DNA from: Chloroflexota bacterium
GTDB lineage: Bacteria > Chloroflexota > Anaerolineae > Caldilineales > Caldilineaceae
DNA: 45,042 nucleotides
Direction: 5' to 3'
Assembly (NCBI GenBank): GCA_030058085.1
Contig: JASGTU010000060.1
Span: 1 to 45,042, forward strand
Part shown: piece after piece, positions 26,491 through 35,242 of the stretch
Numbering within the stretch: position 1 is the first letter of the stretch
Layout: each line of letters starts with the position of its first letter
Program-made: the position numbers and the translations under genes
The notes under the pieces: generated by a model
What the model was told of the DNA's origin: nothing
Database searches by the model: none
The model's input: the letters and a program-made list of their open reading frames with translations, nothing else

Positions 26491-27294
26491 GTGGAACGAT
26501 ATCGTGTGAAGCCCGGCGTGCAGGTGAAGCTGGCGGAGTGGGACCCGTCGGATTACAGCGAGTTCGACGAGGGCAAAAAGAAGGGCAAGGCCAAGCTGGA
26601 TGAGTTGACCGACCAGTTGGAGGAACTGCAAGAGCTGCTTTATGCCGAGGGCAAGCACAAGTTGCTTGTGGTCTTGCAGGGCACCGACACGGCAGGCAAG
26701 GACGGCGTCATCCGCCATGTGTTCGACGGCGTGAACCCGCAGGGCGTCAAGGTTGCCAGCTTCAAAGTCCCGACTCCTCAGGAGTTGAGCCGCGATTACC
26801 TGTGGCGCATTCATCAGCACACGCCCGCCCGCGGCGAGATCGTGATCTTCAACCGCAGCCACTATGAGGATGTGCTCGTCGTGCGCGTGCACGAGCTTGT
26901 TCCGCAGGAGGTGTGGAGCAGGCGCTATGAGCACATCAACGCCTTCGAGAAGATGTTGGCAGACGAGGGCGTGACCATTCTCAAGTTCTTCCTTCACATC
27001 GATATGGACGAACAGAAGGAGCGGCTGCAAGCGCGGCTGGACGACCCAACCAAGCACTGGAAGTTCAGCACGGGAGACCTGGCGGAACGTAAGCGTTGGG
27101 ATGAGTGTGTCGCGGCGTATGAGGAGATGTTGAGCCGCACGAGTACGGACTATGCGCCGTGGTACGTGGTTCCGTCCAACCGCAAGTGGTATCGCAACTT
27201 GGTGATCTCGACGACGATCATCCAGGCGCTGGAGGACCTGGAGATGGACTTCCCGCCGGCGGAGGAAGGGCTGGACGAGGTGGTGATCGAGTAG
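26491..27294 (+). CDS. ppk2: Polyphosphate kinase 2, probable class III (nucleotide phosphorylation from polyP)
   Basis: 267 aa. Uses polyphosphate to phosphorylate nucleoside mono- and diphosphates. Walker A is GTDTAGKDG (64-72) and the lid motif NRSHYEDV is at 121-128; RRYEHINAFEKML and DYAPWYVVPSNRKWYRN are also canonical. The layout closely follows the 267-aa class III enzyme of Meiothermus as I recall it, including the opening YRVKPG and the ending VVIE. I chose the GTG at 26491, with AAGG six bases upstream, because it gives that N-terminus; ATG 26425 and TTG 26401 would add 22-30 unrelated residues. It lies near the polyphosphate glucokinase (27728-28474), on the opposite strand. Confidence 0.9.
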   Translation: MERYRVKPGVQVKLAEWDPSDYSEFDEGKKKGKAKLDELTDQLEELQELLYAEGKHKLLVVLQGTDTAGKDGVIRHVFDGVNPQGVKVASFKVPTPQELSRDYLWRIHQHTPARGEIVIFNRSHYEDVLVVRVHELVPQEVWSRRYEHINAFEKMLADEGVTILKFFLHIDMDEQKERLQARLDDPTKHWKFSTGDLAERKRWDECVAAYEEMLSRTSTDYAPWYVVPSNRKWYRNLVISTTIIQALEDLEMDFPPAEEGLDEVVIE

Positions 27295-27319
27295 CGGACG
27301 GGACAGTGCGCCGCGCTTG

Positions 27320-27715
27320 TCAGCCGCGCGCCGCCGGCGCGGGCCAGGCCGGATCGAGGAAGGTCTGGATCTCGATCAGGTAGCCGTTGGGGTCGCGCAG
27401 GAAGCAGTGATAGATATTGAACTTGGGGTTATGGGCGGGCGGCTTCTCGAAGGCCATGCCCTGACCGCACAAGCGTTCGTACCAGCCGTCGACGTCTTGG
27501 CTGACGAGCGTGAGGATGACGCCCTGCGGGTTGCGCGGGGCGTCATCGCGTGTGCAGAAGCCGAGAAAGGCGTCGCCGCGCACACGGTAGATGCGGCAGG
27601 CGCCCTGGTCGAGGACGAGCGGTAGGCCGAGCGCCTGTTCGTAGAAGGCGGCGGTCTGCGCCAAGGCTGCGGTATAGAGAAACGTGACCAGTTGGTCGAA
27701 AGCTGAGTCCGGCAT
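27320..27715 (-). CDS. VOC (glyoxalase/dioxygenase) superfamily protein
   Basis: 131 aa, one vicinal-oxygen-chelate fold. It contains the typical TAAFYEQALGLPLV opening, a DVDGWYERL helix and the C-terminal HCFLRDPNGYLIEIQTF with the usual metal His and Glu. The first-strand His found in glyoxalase I is not in its usual place, so the substrate is unknown. It begins 12 bp after the polyphosphate glucokinase stop and is probably co-transcribed with it. It is convergent with PPK2 (25-bp gap). Confidence 0.85.
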   Translation of the reverse strand: MPDSAFDQLVTFLYTAALAQTAAFYEQALGLPLVLDQGACRIYRVRGDAFLGFCTRDDAPRNPQGVILTLVSQDVDGWYERLCGQGMAFEKPPAHNPKFNIYHCFLRDPNGYLIEIQTFLDPAWPAPAARG

Positions 27716-27727
27716 GGTTCGGCTTGT

Positions 27728-28474
27728 CTAGTCGGGTGCGGCTAGTTCGATGGCGGACATGGCCGCGCCGATGATGCCGGCCTCGTTGAGCAGTTGCGCC
27801 GGGACGATCTCGGCGCGCGTGGAGAGATAGGGCAGGAACTTGTGCTGCTTTTTGCTCACCCCGCCGCCGATGATGAAGAGATCGGGCGAGAAGAAAAACT
27901 CCAGCAGGTGCAGGTATTCCTCCACGCGCTTGGCCCATTGTTTCCAGGAAAGTTTTTGTTCTTCGCGGATGCGGGCGGCGGCGCGCAGTTCGGCGTCTCG
28001 CCCGCGCAGGGGCAGGTGGCCTAGCTCGGTGTTGGGCAGCAGGTTGCCTTCGACGAAGATGGCGGTGCCGATGCCCGTGCCGAAGGTGAGCATGATGACG
28101 ACGCCGTCGCGCCGTTTGCCTGCGCCGAAGGCCATCTCGGCCAATCCGGCGGCATCGGCGTCGTTGAGCACGCGTACCGGGCAGCCGGTCGTGCGCTCGA
28201 AGAGGGTCACGGCGTCGACGCCGATCCAGGAGTCGTCGACGTTGGCCGCGGTCAGGACCGTGCGGTGGTGGACGATGGCGGGGAAGGTGCAGCCGATGGC
28301 GCCGCGCCATTCGAAGTGCCGGGCGAGCTGCCCGACGACCTCCGCCACGGCTTCCGGCTCGGAGGGGTCCGGCGTGGGAATGCGGTGGCGGGGGCCGGCT
28401 AGTTCGCCGGTGGCGAGGTCGACCGGGGCTCCTTTGATGCCGCTGCCGCCAATGTCGATGCCGAGGACTTTCAT
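27728..28474 (-). CDS. ppgK: Polyphosphate glucokinase (ROK family)
   Basis: 248 aa. Phosphorylates glucose to glucose-6-phosphate with polyphosphate (and often ATP). Signature features are [82 protein letters not shown], and [18 protein letters not shown]; the LPNTELGHL and GGGVSKK stretches distinguish PPGK from NagC/Glk-type ROK proteins, and the ROK CxCGxxGC zinc motif is absent, as expected. The ATG at 28474 is set by AGGAGG six bases upstream. It is the first gene of a pair with the VOC protein. Confidence 0.93.
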   Translation of the reverse strand: MKVLGIDIGGSGIKGAPVDLATGELAGPRHRIPTPDPSEPEAVAEVVGQLARHFEWRGAIGCTFPAIVHHRTVLTAANVDDSWIGVDAVTLFERTTGCPVRVLNDADAAGLAEMAFGAGKRRDGVVIMLTFGTGIGTAIFVEGNLLPNTELGHLPLRGRDAELRAAARIREEQKLSWKQWAKRVEEYLHLLEFFFSPDLFIIGGGVSKKQHKFLPYLSTRAEIVPAQLLNEAGIIGAAMSAIELAAPD

Positions 28475-28671
28475 CGTCACCCTCCTGAGCGCATGGATAG
28501 AGAGACTCTGCCTGGTACCGCAATGGGGTCAGTCTACCGCCGAGGGCGGTGATTGGCAAGCGGGTGAAAATCGAGATGGGACGGCAGATGACGGATGGGG
28601 CGCACTCGGCGCGTTATGCTGTGGCAAAGGGCATTGGGGCGGGTAAAGTGGCGGAGATGGGCGCAAGATCG

Positions 28672-29868
28672 ATGGAGAGAGGCAAGCTGAGGAAGTTAAT
28701 AAGGTCCGTATGGCGGCTGATAGCGGCGCTAACGGTGGTGCTGCTGGCCGCGGGGTGCAGCGCGCCGCCGTCCGCGGCCACGGCCGGTTCGAGCGTGATC
28801 GCGGTGTTGAGCGAGGAGGCGGACGAGGGCTTTGCCCGCGCCGTCGAGCCAATGCCGCTGGCGTTCCCGCGCGATCACGGCGCGCATCCGGCCTATCAGA
28901 TCGAGTGGTGGTACTTCACGGGCAACCTGGCGGATGATGGCGGCGCTGAGTACGGCTACCAGTTGACCTTTTTCCGGCGGGCGCTGACGCCGGAGATGCC
29001 GCCGCGTGCATCGGGCATGGCGACGAACCAGGTGTATATGGCGCATTTTGCGCTGGCGGACGCGGCTGCGGGCAGCCATGTCGCTTTTGAGCGCTTCAGC
29101 CGGGGCGATGGCAGCTTGGCCGGCGCGGCCGGCGAATCGCTCGTAGCCATCTGGCTGGAGGACTGGGCCGTACGAGAAGTTGAGCCCGGCGCGTACCGCC
29201 TGGTTGCCGCGGCGGAGACGGAGGCGGGCGAGGTAGTTGCGCTTGACCTGACCCTGCGCGAGACGCGTGCGCCTATTCTGCACGGCGAGGAGGGGTTGAG
29301 CCGCAAGGGGGCGGAGCCGGGCAACGCCAACTATTACTACAGCCTGGTCGGTCTGGAGACGGCGGGCGCGGTGACGTTCGGCGAACGAACTATCGCCGTT
29401 TCCGGCTTAAGCTGGATGGACCATGAGTTCGGTACCAGCGCCCTGGGCGAGGACGCACTGGGCTGGGACTGGTTCAGCGTGCAGTTGGCGGACGGCAGTG
29501 CGCTGATGTTGGCGCAGCTTCGCCTGGCGGACGGCGGCGTGGAGGAGAGCTTCGTGGGGACGTGGCTGGGGCCGGACGGCGAGCAGACGCCTGTTCGGGC
29601 CGGCGATTACGCGTTGGACGTGCTGGGCGAGTGGACCAGCCCGCACTCGGGCATCGCTTATCCGTCGGGTTGGCGCATTACGCTGCCGGCGCAGGCGTTG
29701 CGGTTGACGGTTACGCCGCTAGTGCGCGACCAGGAAATGCGCGTGAGCTATGTGTATTGGGAGGGCGCCGCGCGCGTCGAGGGCGAGCGAGGCGGGCAGC
29801 CTGTAGCCGGGCGCGGCTATGTGGAGTTGACGGGCTATGGCGGCGTGCAGAGCGGGTCCGTGCGCTAA
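28672..29868 (+). CDS. Lipocalin-like lipoprotein (CrtC/AttH family)
   Basis: 398 aa from the chosen start. A basic N-terminus and a hydrophobic stretch end in a lipobox LLAAGC with C29 as the lipidation site, so the protein is a lipoprotein on the outer face of the membrane. The body shows the two-lipocalin AttH/CrtC layout: HPAYQIEWWYFTGNL, YGYQLTFFRRAL, VYMAHFALAD, GLSWMDHEFGTSALG, GWDWFSVQLADGSALM. CrtC is carotenoid 1,2-hydratase, but members outside carotenoid clusters are common, and no carotenoid genes are nearby, so I do not assign that reaction. The start is uncertain: ATGs at 28549, 28576, 28588 and 28657 are also in frame, and 28672 was chosen because the signal peptide begins there. 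Confidence 0.85.
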   Translation: MERGKLRKLIRSVWRLIAALTVVLLAAGCSAPPSAATAGSSVIAVLSEEADEGFARAVEPMPLAFPRDHGAHPAYQIEWWYFTGNLADDGGAEYGYQLTFFRRALTPEMPPRASGMATNQVYMAHFALADAAAGSHVAFERFSRGDGSLAGAAGESLVAIWLEDWAVREVEPGAYRLVAAAETEAGEVVALDLTLRETRAPILHGEEGLSRKGAEPGNANYYYSLVGLETAGAVTFGERTIAVSGLSWMDHEFGTSALGEDALGWDWFSVQLADGSALMLAQLRLADGGVEESFVGTWLGPDGEQTPVRAGDYALDVLGEWTSPHSGIAYPSGWRITLPAQALRLTVTPLVRDQEMRVSYVYWEGAARVEGERGGQPVAGRGYVELTGYGGVQSGSVR

Positions 29869-29885
29869 AGGATGCGGGAGGCGCC

Positions 29886-30401
29886 TCAGCGCGAATGATT
29901 GTCTGCGGGACCTGTGAGATCCTGGCCGGTCAGCGCGGCGCAGGCTTGCTGCGCGGCCTGCACTTCGTCCTTGAAGGTCAACGTTTCGACAGCTTGTTCA
30001 AACGTAAACCAGCCCACGCCATCCACCTCGTGGGAGGCGTCGCTGAGCTGGCCGCCGACGACGCGCAGCAGGAAAAAGTCGACGGTTTTGTGGACCAGTT
30101 CGGGTTCGATCTTGCGATGGGTGTCCCAGTACCAATAGTCGACACTGCATAGGAAGGCTTCCGGTTCGGTGACCAGTCCAGATTCTTCCTCCACTTCGCG
30201 AATGGCCGTTTCTTGGGCAGATTCGTTTTCTTCACGCGAGCCTTTGGGCAGTTGCCAGCGCTTGCCGCCTCGGGTGGCGATCAGGGCGATTTCGACGCGG
30301 CCGTTGCCGGGCGTACGTCGATAGGCGATGCCGCCGGCGGAATGGTCATGGCGGGTGCGGCTATAGTCGGGGTGAGGTTGGGGCGCTGCGTCGTCAGGCA
30401 T
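29886..30401 (-). CDS. Nudix hydrolase
   Basis: 171 aa. Hydrolyses a nucleoside diphosphate linked to another group. The Nudix box is complete: GSREENESAQETAIREVEEESGL (GX5EX7REUXEEXGU). The N-terminal HSAGGIAYRR and the GKRWQLPKG lead-in place it among diadenosine-polyphosphate or (d)NTP hydrolases, but the substrate is not fixed. It follows the corA gene by 31 bp on the same strand and is convergent with the lipocalin gene (17-bp gap). Confidence 0.92.
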   Translation of the reverse strand: MPDDAAPQPHPDYSRTRHDHSAGGIAYRRTPGNGRVEIALIATRGGKRWQLPKGSREENESAQETAIREVEEESGLVTEPEAFLCSVDYWYWDTHRKIEPELVHKTVDFFLLRVVGGQLSDASHEVDGVGWFTFEQAVETLTFKDEVQAAQQACAALTGQDLTGPADNHSR

Positions 30402-30432
30402 TGGTCAGGGTTGGCGGCGATCCTGGCGGCGT

Positions 30433-31413
30433 TTACAGCCAACGCCGGCGGCGGAAGAAGGTGAGCATGGCGGCGGCGATGGCGACGAATGCCAGCCAGG
30501 TAAACGGGTAGGCCCACGCCCAGCCCAACTCCGGCATATGGCGGAAGTTCATGCCATAGACGCCGGCCAGGAAACTGAGCGGCATGAAGATTGTGGAGAT
30601 CACGGTGAGCACTTTCATGATCTCGTTGAGCCGGTTGTTGGTGACGGTGAGATAGGTCGTGATCGTGCTGTTGACCAGATCGCGCATGCTGTCCACCATG
30701 TCGGTTAGGCGCAGCACATGGTCGTAGACATCGTGGAAGTAGATCTGGGCTGAAGCGGGCACGGCTGCGTAGTCGATGCGCGCCAGGCGGCTGAGGACCT
30801 CGCGCTGGGGCATGAGGATGCGGCGCAGACGCAGGGCGCTTGTCTTGGCGGTCAGGATCTCGTTCAACATGCGGTTGACTTCTTTGGCCGAGCTTGTGAA
30901 GATGATGTCGCCCAATTCTTCGACCTGGTCCTCGAATGTGTCCAGGATCGGGACATAGTTGTCAAGCTGCGTGTTGAGCAATTCGTAAAGGAGCATAGCC
31001 GGGCCGCGCGTAAGCCCGTGTTCCTCGTGGTATTCCACAGTCCACAGCTTTTCGATCACGGCGCTGTGGTTCTTGTGGCTGGTGATGAGGTAGTTGGGGC
31101 CGAGAAAGACATCCATTTCGTCGCTGTCGATGTCCATGCGTTCGGCGCCCAGCGAGAAGGTGTGGACAACCAGATAGAGATAGCTGCCGTAGTCGTCGAT
31201 CTTGGGTACATGGACGTCGTTGATGGCGTCGTCGATGGCAAGCGGGTGGAAATGGAAGGCGTCGACCAGTATCCGCTCGTACTCCTCCTGGGTGGGAGCG
31301 CTGAGGTCGATCCAGAAGCGCGACTGGGGGTCCTTGAGCGCGCCGGCAAGCTGGTCGAGCGGGCAATCTAGGATGACCGTACCGCTGCGATGCCGGTACA
31401 GAATGCGAATCAT
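30433..31413 (-). CDS. corA: CorA-type magnesium/divalent cation transporter
   Basis: 326 aa. A cytoplasmic alpha/beta domain and long helices (about 1-265) lead to two C-terminal membrane spans. The selectivity loop YGMNF follows the first span (VISTIFMPLSFLAGVYGMNF), as in all CorA pores. It ends with a basic FFRRRRWL. The ATG at 31413 is preceded by AGGA. A promoter match lies 80 bp upstream. Confidence 0.95.
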   Translation of the reverse strand: MIRILYRHRSGTVILDCPLDQLAGALKDPQSRFWIDLSAPTQEEYERILVDAFHFHPLAIDDAINDVHVPKIDDYGSYLYLVVHTFSLGAERMDIDSDEMDVFLGPNYLITSHKNHSAVIEKLWTVEYHEEHGLTRGPAMLLYELLNTQLDNYVPILDTFEDQVEELGDIIFTSSAKEVNRMLNEILTAKTSALRLRRILMPQREVLSRLARIDYAAVPASAQIYFHDVYDHVLRLTDMVDSMRDLVNSTITTYLTVTNNRLNEIMKVLTVISTIFMPLSFLAGVYGMNFRHMPELGWAWAYPFTWLAFVAIAAAMLTFFRRRRWL

Positions 31414-31493
31414 ACGGAGTCCTGCTGGTTATGTCGCCCATCAGGCGAGCGATGGATTGGCGCGTCGAGCCGTTGGCGCTGCGATCTTAGGGG

Positions 31494-31522
31494 ATCATAG
31501 CACAAAGCCGGGCGTGCGTTAA
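31494..31522 (-). promoter_or_regulatory. Promoter of corA-nudix
   Basis: On the minus strand: TTAACG (-35, 31522-31517), 17-bp spacer ending in TGC, then TATGAT (-10, 31499-31494), an extended -10. A 10-bp perfect palindrome CCGGGCCCGG (31524-31533) abuts the -35 box. Confidence 0.6.
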
Positions 31523-31581
31523 ACCGGGCCCGGCCCAACCGCTTCGTGATACTTGGAGCCGGGGATTCGACGTAACGAGCG

Positions 31582-31629
31582 AAAAAAGCAGGGGAGCGGC
31601 GCGGCTCGTGGCCTGTGCTGCTCCCCTGC
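31582..31629 (-). terminator. Rho-independent terminator after the serine protease gene
   Basis: GCAGGGGAGC (minus strand, 31629-31620) pairs with GCTCCCCTGC (31597-31588), a 10-bp stem with a large loop, followed on the minus strand by TTTTTT (31587-31582). It ends the PrsW-like/protease operon. Confidence 0.75.
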
Positions 31630-31642
31630 GCGGCTTGTACGC

Positions 31643-31687
31643 CTATTTGCGCCGCATATAGATGCCCCGCATCTATTTGCGCCGCAT
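31643..31687. repeat. 15-bp direct repeat around the protease stop codon
   Basis: CTATTTGCGCCGCAT occurs at 31643-31657 and 31673-31687, 30 bp apart. The second copy encodes the protease's last residues and stop (MRRK-stop on the minus strand); the first is a duplicate just downstream. Confidence 0.55.
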
Positions 31688-33484
31688 GGTGATTTCCAAC
31701 TCGTACGGGTCTGTGGAATCCGCCTCGATCAGGAAGTCGTCCACGGTGATGGCGCGGTAGTCGTCGTGGAGTACGGCGACGCTGTAGCTTTCGCCGGGCA
31801 TGACTTTGGCGTCGAGTTGGAATTTGCCGCGGCGGTTGCTTGTGCCGGACGCGTAGACCATGTCGTCGGGGAAATCGGCGTCGACCCAGTCGTCGATGGT
31901 GACGCCCGGCTGCAGGAAGATGATCAGCGCGCCGGAGATGAGTTGGCGGCTGTTGTCCTCGTCGCTGACCACGCCGATCAGGTTGATGGGTTGGACTGTG
32001 GGCTGATCCGTGTCCGTGATCTCGAAGTCGCCGCTTTGGGCTAGATCGTCCTCTACGTAGAGTTCGAGGGTATAGTCGCCGGCGGGCAGGCCGTAGTCAT
32101 GGGCCAGGCTGACATAGTAGGTTCCGCTTTCGCCGGCATCCCATACGGCGGGCGACGAGAAGACTTCTTGGCCGTTGAGCAGCCAGCGTGTGCGCCATTC
32201 CGCGCCGTTGGTCATGCCCGAATAGTCAAATAAGGCGTAGACTTCGTTACGGTCGCTGAAGACGAATCCGGCATTGATCGCCTGACCGGCTTGTACGTCT
32301 TCGGCGAAGGTGATGGCGCCGAAGACGGGTTGGGTGAGCGAGACGCGTTGGTCGACTTCGCCGATGACCACGCCGCCGCGGTAGAGCGACTGCCCATCGT
32401 AGATCAGTTCGACCTCCACAAAGCCGTCGGCCAATCCGTCGTCATTGTAGAGACTGACCCAACTGGCTCCTTCTGCGCCGCTGTCCCAGGCGAACGAATC
32501 GCGCGCCGATTCGAAGCCGTCGCGATACCACACATAGGTGAAGGGCGCGCCATCACTAAAGCCGGCGAAATCAAAGACGGCGTAGAGATCGGTGATGCCT
32601 GCGGAAAAGCGCACGTTCGGGTTCACGGGCTTGCCGCGGCGGTTGATGGCCTCGGCGAACTGGACATTGGCAATGCCGGGCCCGTCACCGCCGGAGGAGG
32701 GGAAGTAGCTGCGCACGAAGTCGAGGGCGATGTTGCCGGAGCGGACCAGGCCGAGCGAGCCGGCGTCATCGCCCGCCACCAGGGTGGGCACGCCGACGAA
32801 ATGGCCGTTGGCGTCGGTCGCCAGGCCGCCGGAGTTACCATGCGCCAGAGAGGCGTCGGTCTTGATCCACTCGTAGATGCCGTTCCGGTCTTCGTCGAGG
32901 AAGCCGGCGACGATGCCTTTGGTATAGGTAGGCGTGTTGCTGCCGATGTCCGGGTAGCCGAACATATTGATTTCATCGCTGATGATCAGGTCGTCGCTGT
33001 TGCCGAGCGTGATGGGGGTGAGGCCAAGGTTGCTGGGCAGCTGGGCTTGCGGATTGTCAATCGGGGCCACGATCTGGATCAGAGCGAGGTCGAGTTCAGG
33101 GTGCGTTTTGACGACTTCGCCGAAGAATTTGAGCACAGATTCGCCGCGCAGGTCGGCGGGGGCGACGGCGATGGCAGCCCTGCCGTCGTCGTTGCGCAAC
33201 CCGTTGGGGCGATCCCCCTCGACTACATGGTAGTTGGTGAGGATCAGCCCGGAATCGTTCATGACGGTGCCGCTGCCCAGGCTGAAGATCTCGTAGTCAT
33301 TGTCCGGCATGATGATCTGGACGGTGGCGAGGAGCGCGTTGGCGATGCCGTCGCGGTCGATGGCGGCGGCAGGCTGGGCGGCGGAAGCGCTGACGAGCAG
33401 CGCTGTCAGGAGTATTGCAAGCCGTAAGGCTGTGCGCTGCAGACGGGCGGCTCGGGTTCGGATTGGGCGGGAAAACTCCGTCAT
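31673..33484 (-). CDS. Secreted trypsin-like serine protease with C-terminal beta-sandwich repeats
   Basis: 603 aa. A twin-Arg-free signal peptide (about 18-41, ...LLVSASAAQPAAA) precedes an S1 protease domain (about 45-260). The triad is H86 (TNYHVV), D132 (PELDLALIQI) and S218 (HGNSGG). Two related beta-rich repeats follow: FSDGAPFTYVWYRDG (from about 310) and MTNGAEWRTRWLLNG (from about 430), each with a W-D-(S/A)-G-(A/E) element and a following V-S-L segment. A last domain (about 500-603) resembles a small carboxypeptidase-regulatory-like fold. No PDZ domain is present, so it is not DegP-like. Its ATG overlaps the stop of the single-pass protein gene (ATGA). Third gene of an operon with the PrsW-like protein. 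Confidence 0.88.
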   Translation of the reverse strand: MTEFSRPIRTRAARLQRTALRLAILLTALLVSASAAQPAAAIDRDGIANALLATVQIIMPDNDYEIFSLGSGTVMNDSGLILTNYHVVEGDRPNGLRNDDGRAAIAVAPADLRGESVLKFFGEVVKTHPELDLALIQIVAPIDNPQAQLPSNLGLTPITLGNSDDLIISDEINMFGYPDIGSNTPTYTKGIVAGFLDEDRNGIYEWIKTDASLAHGNSGGLATDANGHFVGVPTLVAGDDAGSLGLVRSGNIALDFVRSYFPSSGGDGPGIANVQFAEAINRRGKPVNPNVRFSAGITDLYAVFDFAGFSDGAPFTYVWYRDGFESARDSFAWDSGAEGASWVSLYNDDGLADGFVEVELIYDGQSLYRGGVVIGEVDQRVSLTQPVFGAITFAEDVQAGQAINAGFVFSDRNEVYALFDYSGMTNGAEWRTRWLLNGQEVFSSPAVWDAGESGTYYVSLAHDYGLPAGDYTLELYVEDDLAQSGDFEITDTDQPTVQPINLIGVVSDEDNSRQLISGALIIFLQPGVTIDDWVDADFPDDMVYASGTSNRRGKFQLDAKVMPGESYSVAVLHDDYRAITVDDFLIEADSTDPYELEITMRRK

Positions 33485-34116
33485 TGTTCTACCTCCTGGA
33501 GTCGCAGGCTTCCGAATATGATATCAATCTCCTTTTGGGCCGAGTCCCATGCGGTGACGTCCGCCGCAACCGATACGACGACGAGTTGGTCCTCGTAGAT
33601 AAAGAGCAGGTCCTGACCTTGCACGACGACGGGCGGCGAACCGGCCCCGGCAAGGCGGGTCGGGTCGGCGACATAGGCATAAGTGACGAGCGCAGCCGGC
33701 TGCCCGTCGAGCACGGTGACGGGTTCGGCGCTGAGTTCGCGGTAGCGTTCCAGGTCTTGGCTGCGCCGGACGCCCCAGGCGGTGCGCGCCGAGATGAGCG
33801 TTTCTTCGTTGCGGAGCCGGCGCGTGTAGACGGCCATTTCGGTGTCGAAGATGCTGGGGCTGCCGGCGCTGCGGGCATAGAAGTCAAGATTATCGGCAGT
33901 TCCCGGCATCCAGTGGGCAGGGATCGCCAGCGGCGGCATCCCCTCTAGCTCTACCTTCTTGCTGGCGCTAAGCGTGGTGTTGCGGACGGCTAGGCCGAGC
34001 AGAAGCGCGGCGATGATCAAGGCGACGGTCGCCAGGTCGCTGCGCATGATCTCGCGGGAGGTAGGCGGCTGATTGGTGACGCTGGGCTTGCGTATGGCGT
34101 CGAGTAGAGCGGACAT
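33481..34116 (-). CDS. Unrecognised single-pass membrane protein
   Basis: 211 aa, family not recognised. Residues 1-26 are cytoplasmic and polar, about 27-45 form one membrane segment (LATVALIIAALLLGLAV), and the rest (about 46-211) is a soluble extracytoplasmic domain with many charged residues. That domain contains GMPPLAIPAHWMPG and a beta-rich end (LLFIYEDQLVVVSVAADV) that may be PsbP- or lipoprotein-like, but I cannot assign it. It shares one base with the preceding PrsW-like stop (TGATG) and four with the following protease start, so the three genes are tightly coupled and the product probably acts with them. Confidence 0.8.
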   Translation of the reverse strand: MSALLDAIRKPSVTNQPPTSREIMRSDLATVALIIAALLLGLAVRNTTLSASKKVELEGMPPLAIPAHWMPGTADNLDFYARSAGSPSIFDTEMAVYTRRLRNEETLISARTAWGVRRSQDLERYRELSAEPVTVLDGQPAALVTYAYVADPTRLAGAGSPPVVVQGQDLLFIYEDQLVVVSVAADVTAWDSAQKEIDIIFGSLRLQEVEQ

Positions 34117-35072
34117 CAGATGTTTGCCTCCTCAGCGCTGGGCGCGGCGGGGGCCGCGACAGGGCTCTCGGGTACATAGGCGGGAACCTGCGCCTGCGCC
34201 AAACGCAGCGTCTCTTCGTTGGCTCGGGCGATTAGCCAGAAAACGACGGCCATGCTGATGGCGGCGACGGCAGCGGCAAGCAGGAGATCGGTCCACGGAT
34301 AGGAGTTGAGCGCACCGGCCGAGGTGCGTTCCAGGAGAAAGGCGAAGAGGCCGTTGATGGTAGCGGCGACGGTCAACCCCAGGGGCATGTAGTAGACGGG
34401 CGTGCGCTCGAAGCGCGCCTGGCCGATAAAGTAGCCGAGCACGCCGGCGAAGCTGGCCTGCGCCATAGACGTCACGACCATGCGGATGGAGCCGATGCTG
34501 AGGTCGACCCCGCCGCGTGAAAGCACATATTGGAAGTTGAGCACGGTCGCCACGCCCAGCCCGGCGGCGATGGCATAGATCACGCCGTCGACGCGTTCGT
34601 CGAATTCAGGATGAGAGAAGACCGTATAGCGGACGATGCCCCAGACGATTATCTGCTCGACGAAGCCGATGACCAGGATGTTGCCGAGCAGTTGCGACCA
34701 CCAGTTGGCATAGAGCCATTCGTTGACGGCAAAGACGCCGTCGAGGATGGGCGCGTGCAGCGCTGCGGTGACGAAGATGCCAAGCAGAAAGACGTTGAAA
34801 ACCATCTGCTTCGGCTCCGGCTCCAGGCGGTCAAGCCGGTAGAAGAGCAAGAGCCAAAGGACGGCAGGAACCAGGGCGAAGAGCAAGCCGAGGCCGATTA
34901 GGGGGACGCCGTCGAGGCCGGCGCCGAAGTTCGGGATGACCAGGTTGAAAACGGCTACGAACGCCAGCAGGCCGGCCAGAGCGATGATTACGGCGAACCA
35001 TAGCCCGCGCCGGTTATGCGCGACTCTTTCGAGTCGGTTCAGTTCGTTGTCCGCGGTGTAACTGGCTTGCAC
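34116..35072 (-). CDS. PrsW-like membrane protein lacking key protease residues
   Basis: 318 aa with about eight membrane segments. It matches the PrsW/CAAX-like intramembrane metalloprotease family by its early FYRLDRLEPEPKQMV (78-91) and the later FDERVDGVIYAIAAGLGVA (157-175). In active members the helices carry a Glu-Glu pair and a later Glu-Asn. Here the first reads FVEQIIVWG (E139-Q140) and the second VLNFQY (L178-N179), so two of the conserved glutamates are gone. It may be an inactive or divergent member. The GTG at 35072 has an excellent AAGGAGG and was preferred to a frame starting at 35249, whose extra 59 residues are Arg/Ala-rich and unlike the family. First gene of the three-gene operon. 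Confidence 0.8.
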   Translation of the reverse strand: MQASYTADNELNRLERVAHNRRGLWFAVIIALAGLLAFVAVFNLVIPNFGAGLDGVPLIGLGLLFALVPAVLWLLLFYRLDRLEPEPKQMVFNVFLLGIFVTAALHAPILDGVFAVNEWLYANWWSQLLGNILVIGFVEQIIVWGIVRYTVFSHPEFDERVDGVIYAIAAGLGVATVLNFQYVLSRGGVDLSIGSIRMVVTSMAQASFAGVLGYFIGQARFERTPVYYMPLGLTVAATINGLFAFLLERTSAGALNSYPWTDLLLAAAVAAISMAVVFWLIARANEETLRLAQAQVPAYVPESPVAAPAAPSAEEANI

Positions 35073-35242
35073 CGATTCTCCTCCTTGTGGGTTAGGTGAT
35101 GCGGACAGACTTTTCGGTACATGGGCAGGGGCGGCACGAGCCAAACGGCTCACCCCGAACCTGCGGGCGGATAAGGACGGGCGGCATCCGGCGGCGCTGC
35201 GCCGTGTGGGAGCGACGCCGCCGGCAAAGCGGCCTTGAGTGT

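Noticed and set aside
32291-33427. A 378-codon plus-strand open frame
   Set aside because: Antisense to the serine protease with an intact triad; Gly/Ala/Asp-rich composition without domains.
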